Below are positions 5,744 through 5,816 of a DNA stretch of 5,816 nucleotides, in pieces. Where the stretch lies: NCBI GenBank assembly GCA_003693905.1, contig RFLL01000146.1, positions 1-5,816 on the forward strand. The letters run 5' to 3'. Numbering within the stretch: the first letter of the stretch is position 1; each line of letters starts with the position of its first letter. A program made the position numbers and the translations under genes. The notes under the pieces were generated by a model that saw only the letters and a list, made by a program, of their open reading frames with translations, made no database searches and was not told where the DNA came from. This stretch comes from Alphaproteobacteria bacterium. GTDB taxonomy: Bacteria > Pseudomonadota > Alphaproteobacteria > Kiloniellales > J153.

Positions 5744-5816
5744 ATGTTTCGCATTCTGTTGAACGTGATACTGCCGCTGGTGCTGCCGATCGCCCTTTAT
5801 GCCGTCTATGTCGCGG
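5744..5816 (+). CDS. Small hydrophobic membrane protein, probably DUF6111 (N-terminus only)
   Basis: Only 24 codons are in the window; the rest lies past the right edge. The start is well bounded: an in-frame TGA at 5705-5707 is followed by no ATG, GTG or TTG before ATG 5744. A weak GGA lies 6 nt upstream. The protein begins MFRILLNVILPLVLPIALY, one Arg and then a continuous hydrophobic helix, so it is an inner-membrane segment or signal anchor. This resembles the start of the short alphaproteobacterial DUF6111 proteins, which I recall as neighbours of CoA-pyrophosphatase and CCA-adding-enzyme genes. That identification rests on a short, low-complexity piece and is tentative; that it is a real membrane-protein start is much surer. 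Confidence 0.65.
   Translation, partial: MFRILLNVILPLVLPIALYAVYVA

Overview
The window is GC-rich, compactly coding chromosomal DNA. The protein sequences and gene order suggest an alphaproteobacterium, most likely in or near the Rhodospirillales. This placement rests on recognised family features (a BatA-like/DUF4159 fusion, DUF1285 next to a CoA-type Nudix hydrolase, and a short DUF6111-like start), not on a database search. No tRNA, rRNA, insertion sequence, prophage gene, CRISPR array or integrase is visible.

Left part (positions 1-4281, minus strand): a three-gene run transcribed leftwards. It encodes a MoxR-type AAA+ ATPase (GTG start at 4281 with a good Shine-Dalgarno), a cytosolic DUF58 protein with an intact vWA metal site, and a large membrane protein that joins a BatA-like N-terminus, a degenerate vWA-like segment, a glutamine-amidotransferase-like fold and a C-terminal DUF4159 domain. 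The last gene has no stop in the window and runs off the left edge. Gaps of 10 and 15 bp point to one operon. The likely arrangement is that MoxR and DUF58 form a cytosolic ATP-driven pair acting on, or through, the membrane protein; the substrate is unknown.

Middle (4282-4329): a 48-bp divergent spacer that must serve genes on both sides. It is G-rich on the plus strand and has no convincing promoter.

Right part (4330-5564, plus strand): a DUF1285 protein followed, with a 43-bp overlap, by a Nudix hydrolase of the CoA pyrophosphatase type. A 179-bp non-coding gap (5565-5743) holds two GC-rich hairpins and three GCCGC(G/A)TG units spaced 20-21 bp apart. The start of a small hydrophobic protein, probably DUF6111, begins at 5744 and runs off the right edge.

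Most of the window is conserved chromosomal sequence rather than an obvious new system. The points most worth a second look are a signal-peptide-like segment buried inside the DUF4159 protein, the contrast between one intact and one degraded vWA metal site in the same operon, and the phased short repeats in front of the last gene.
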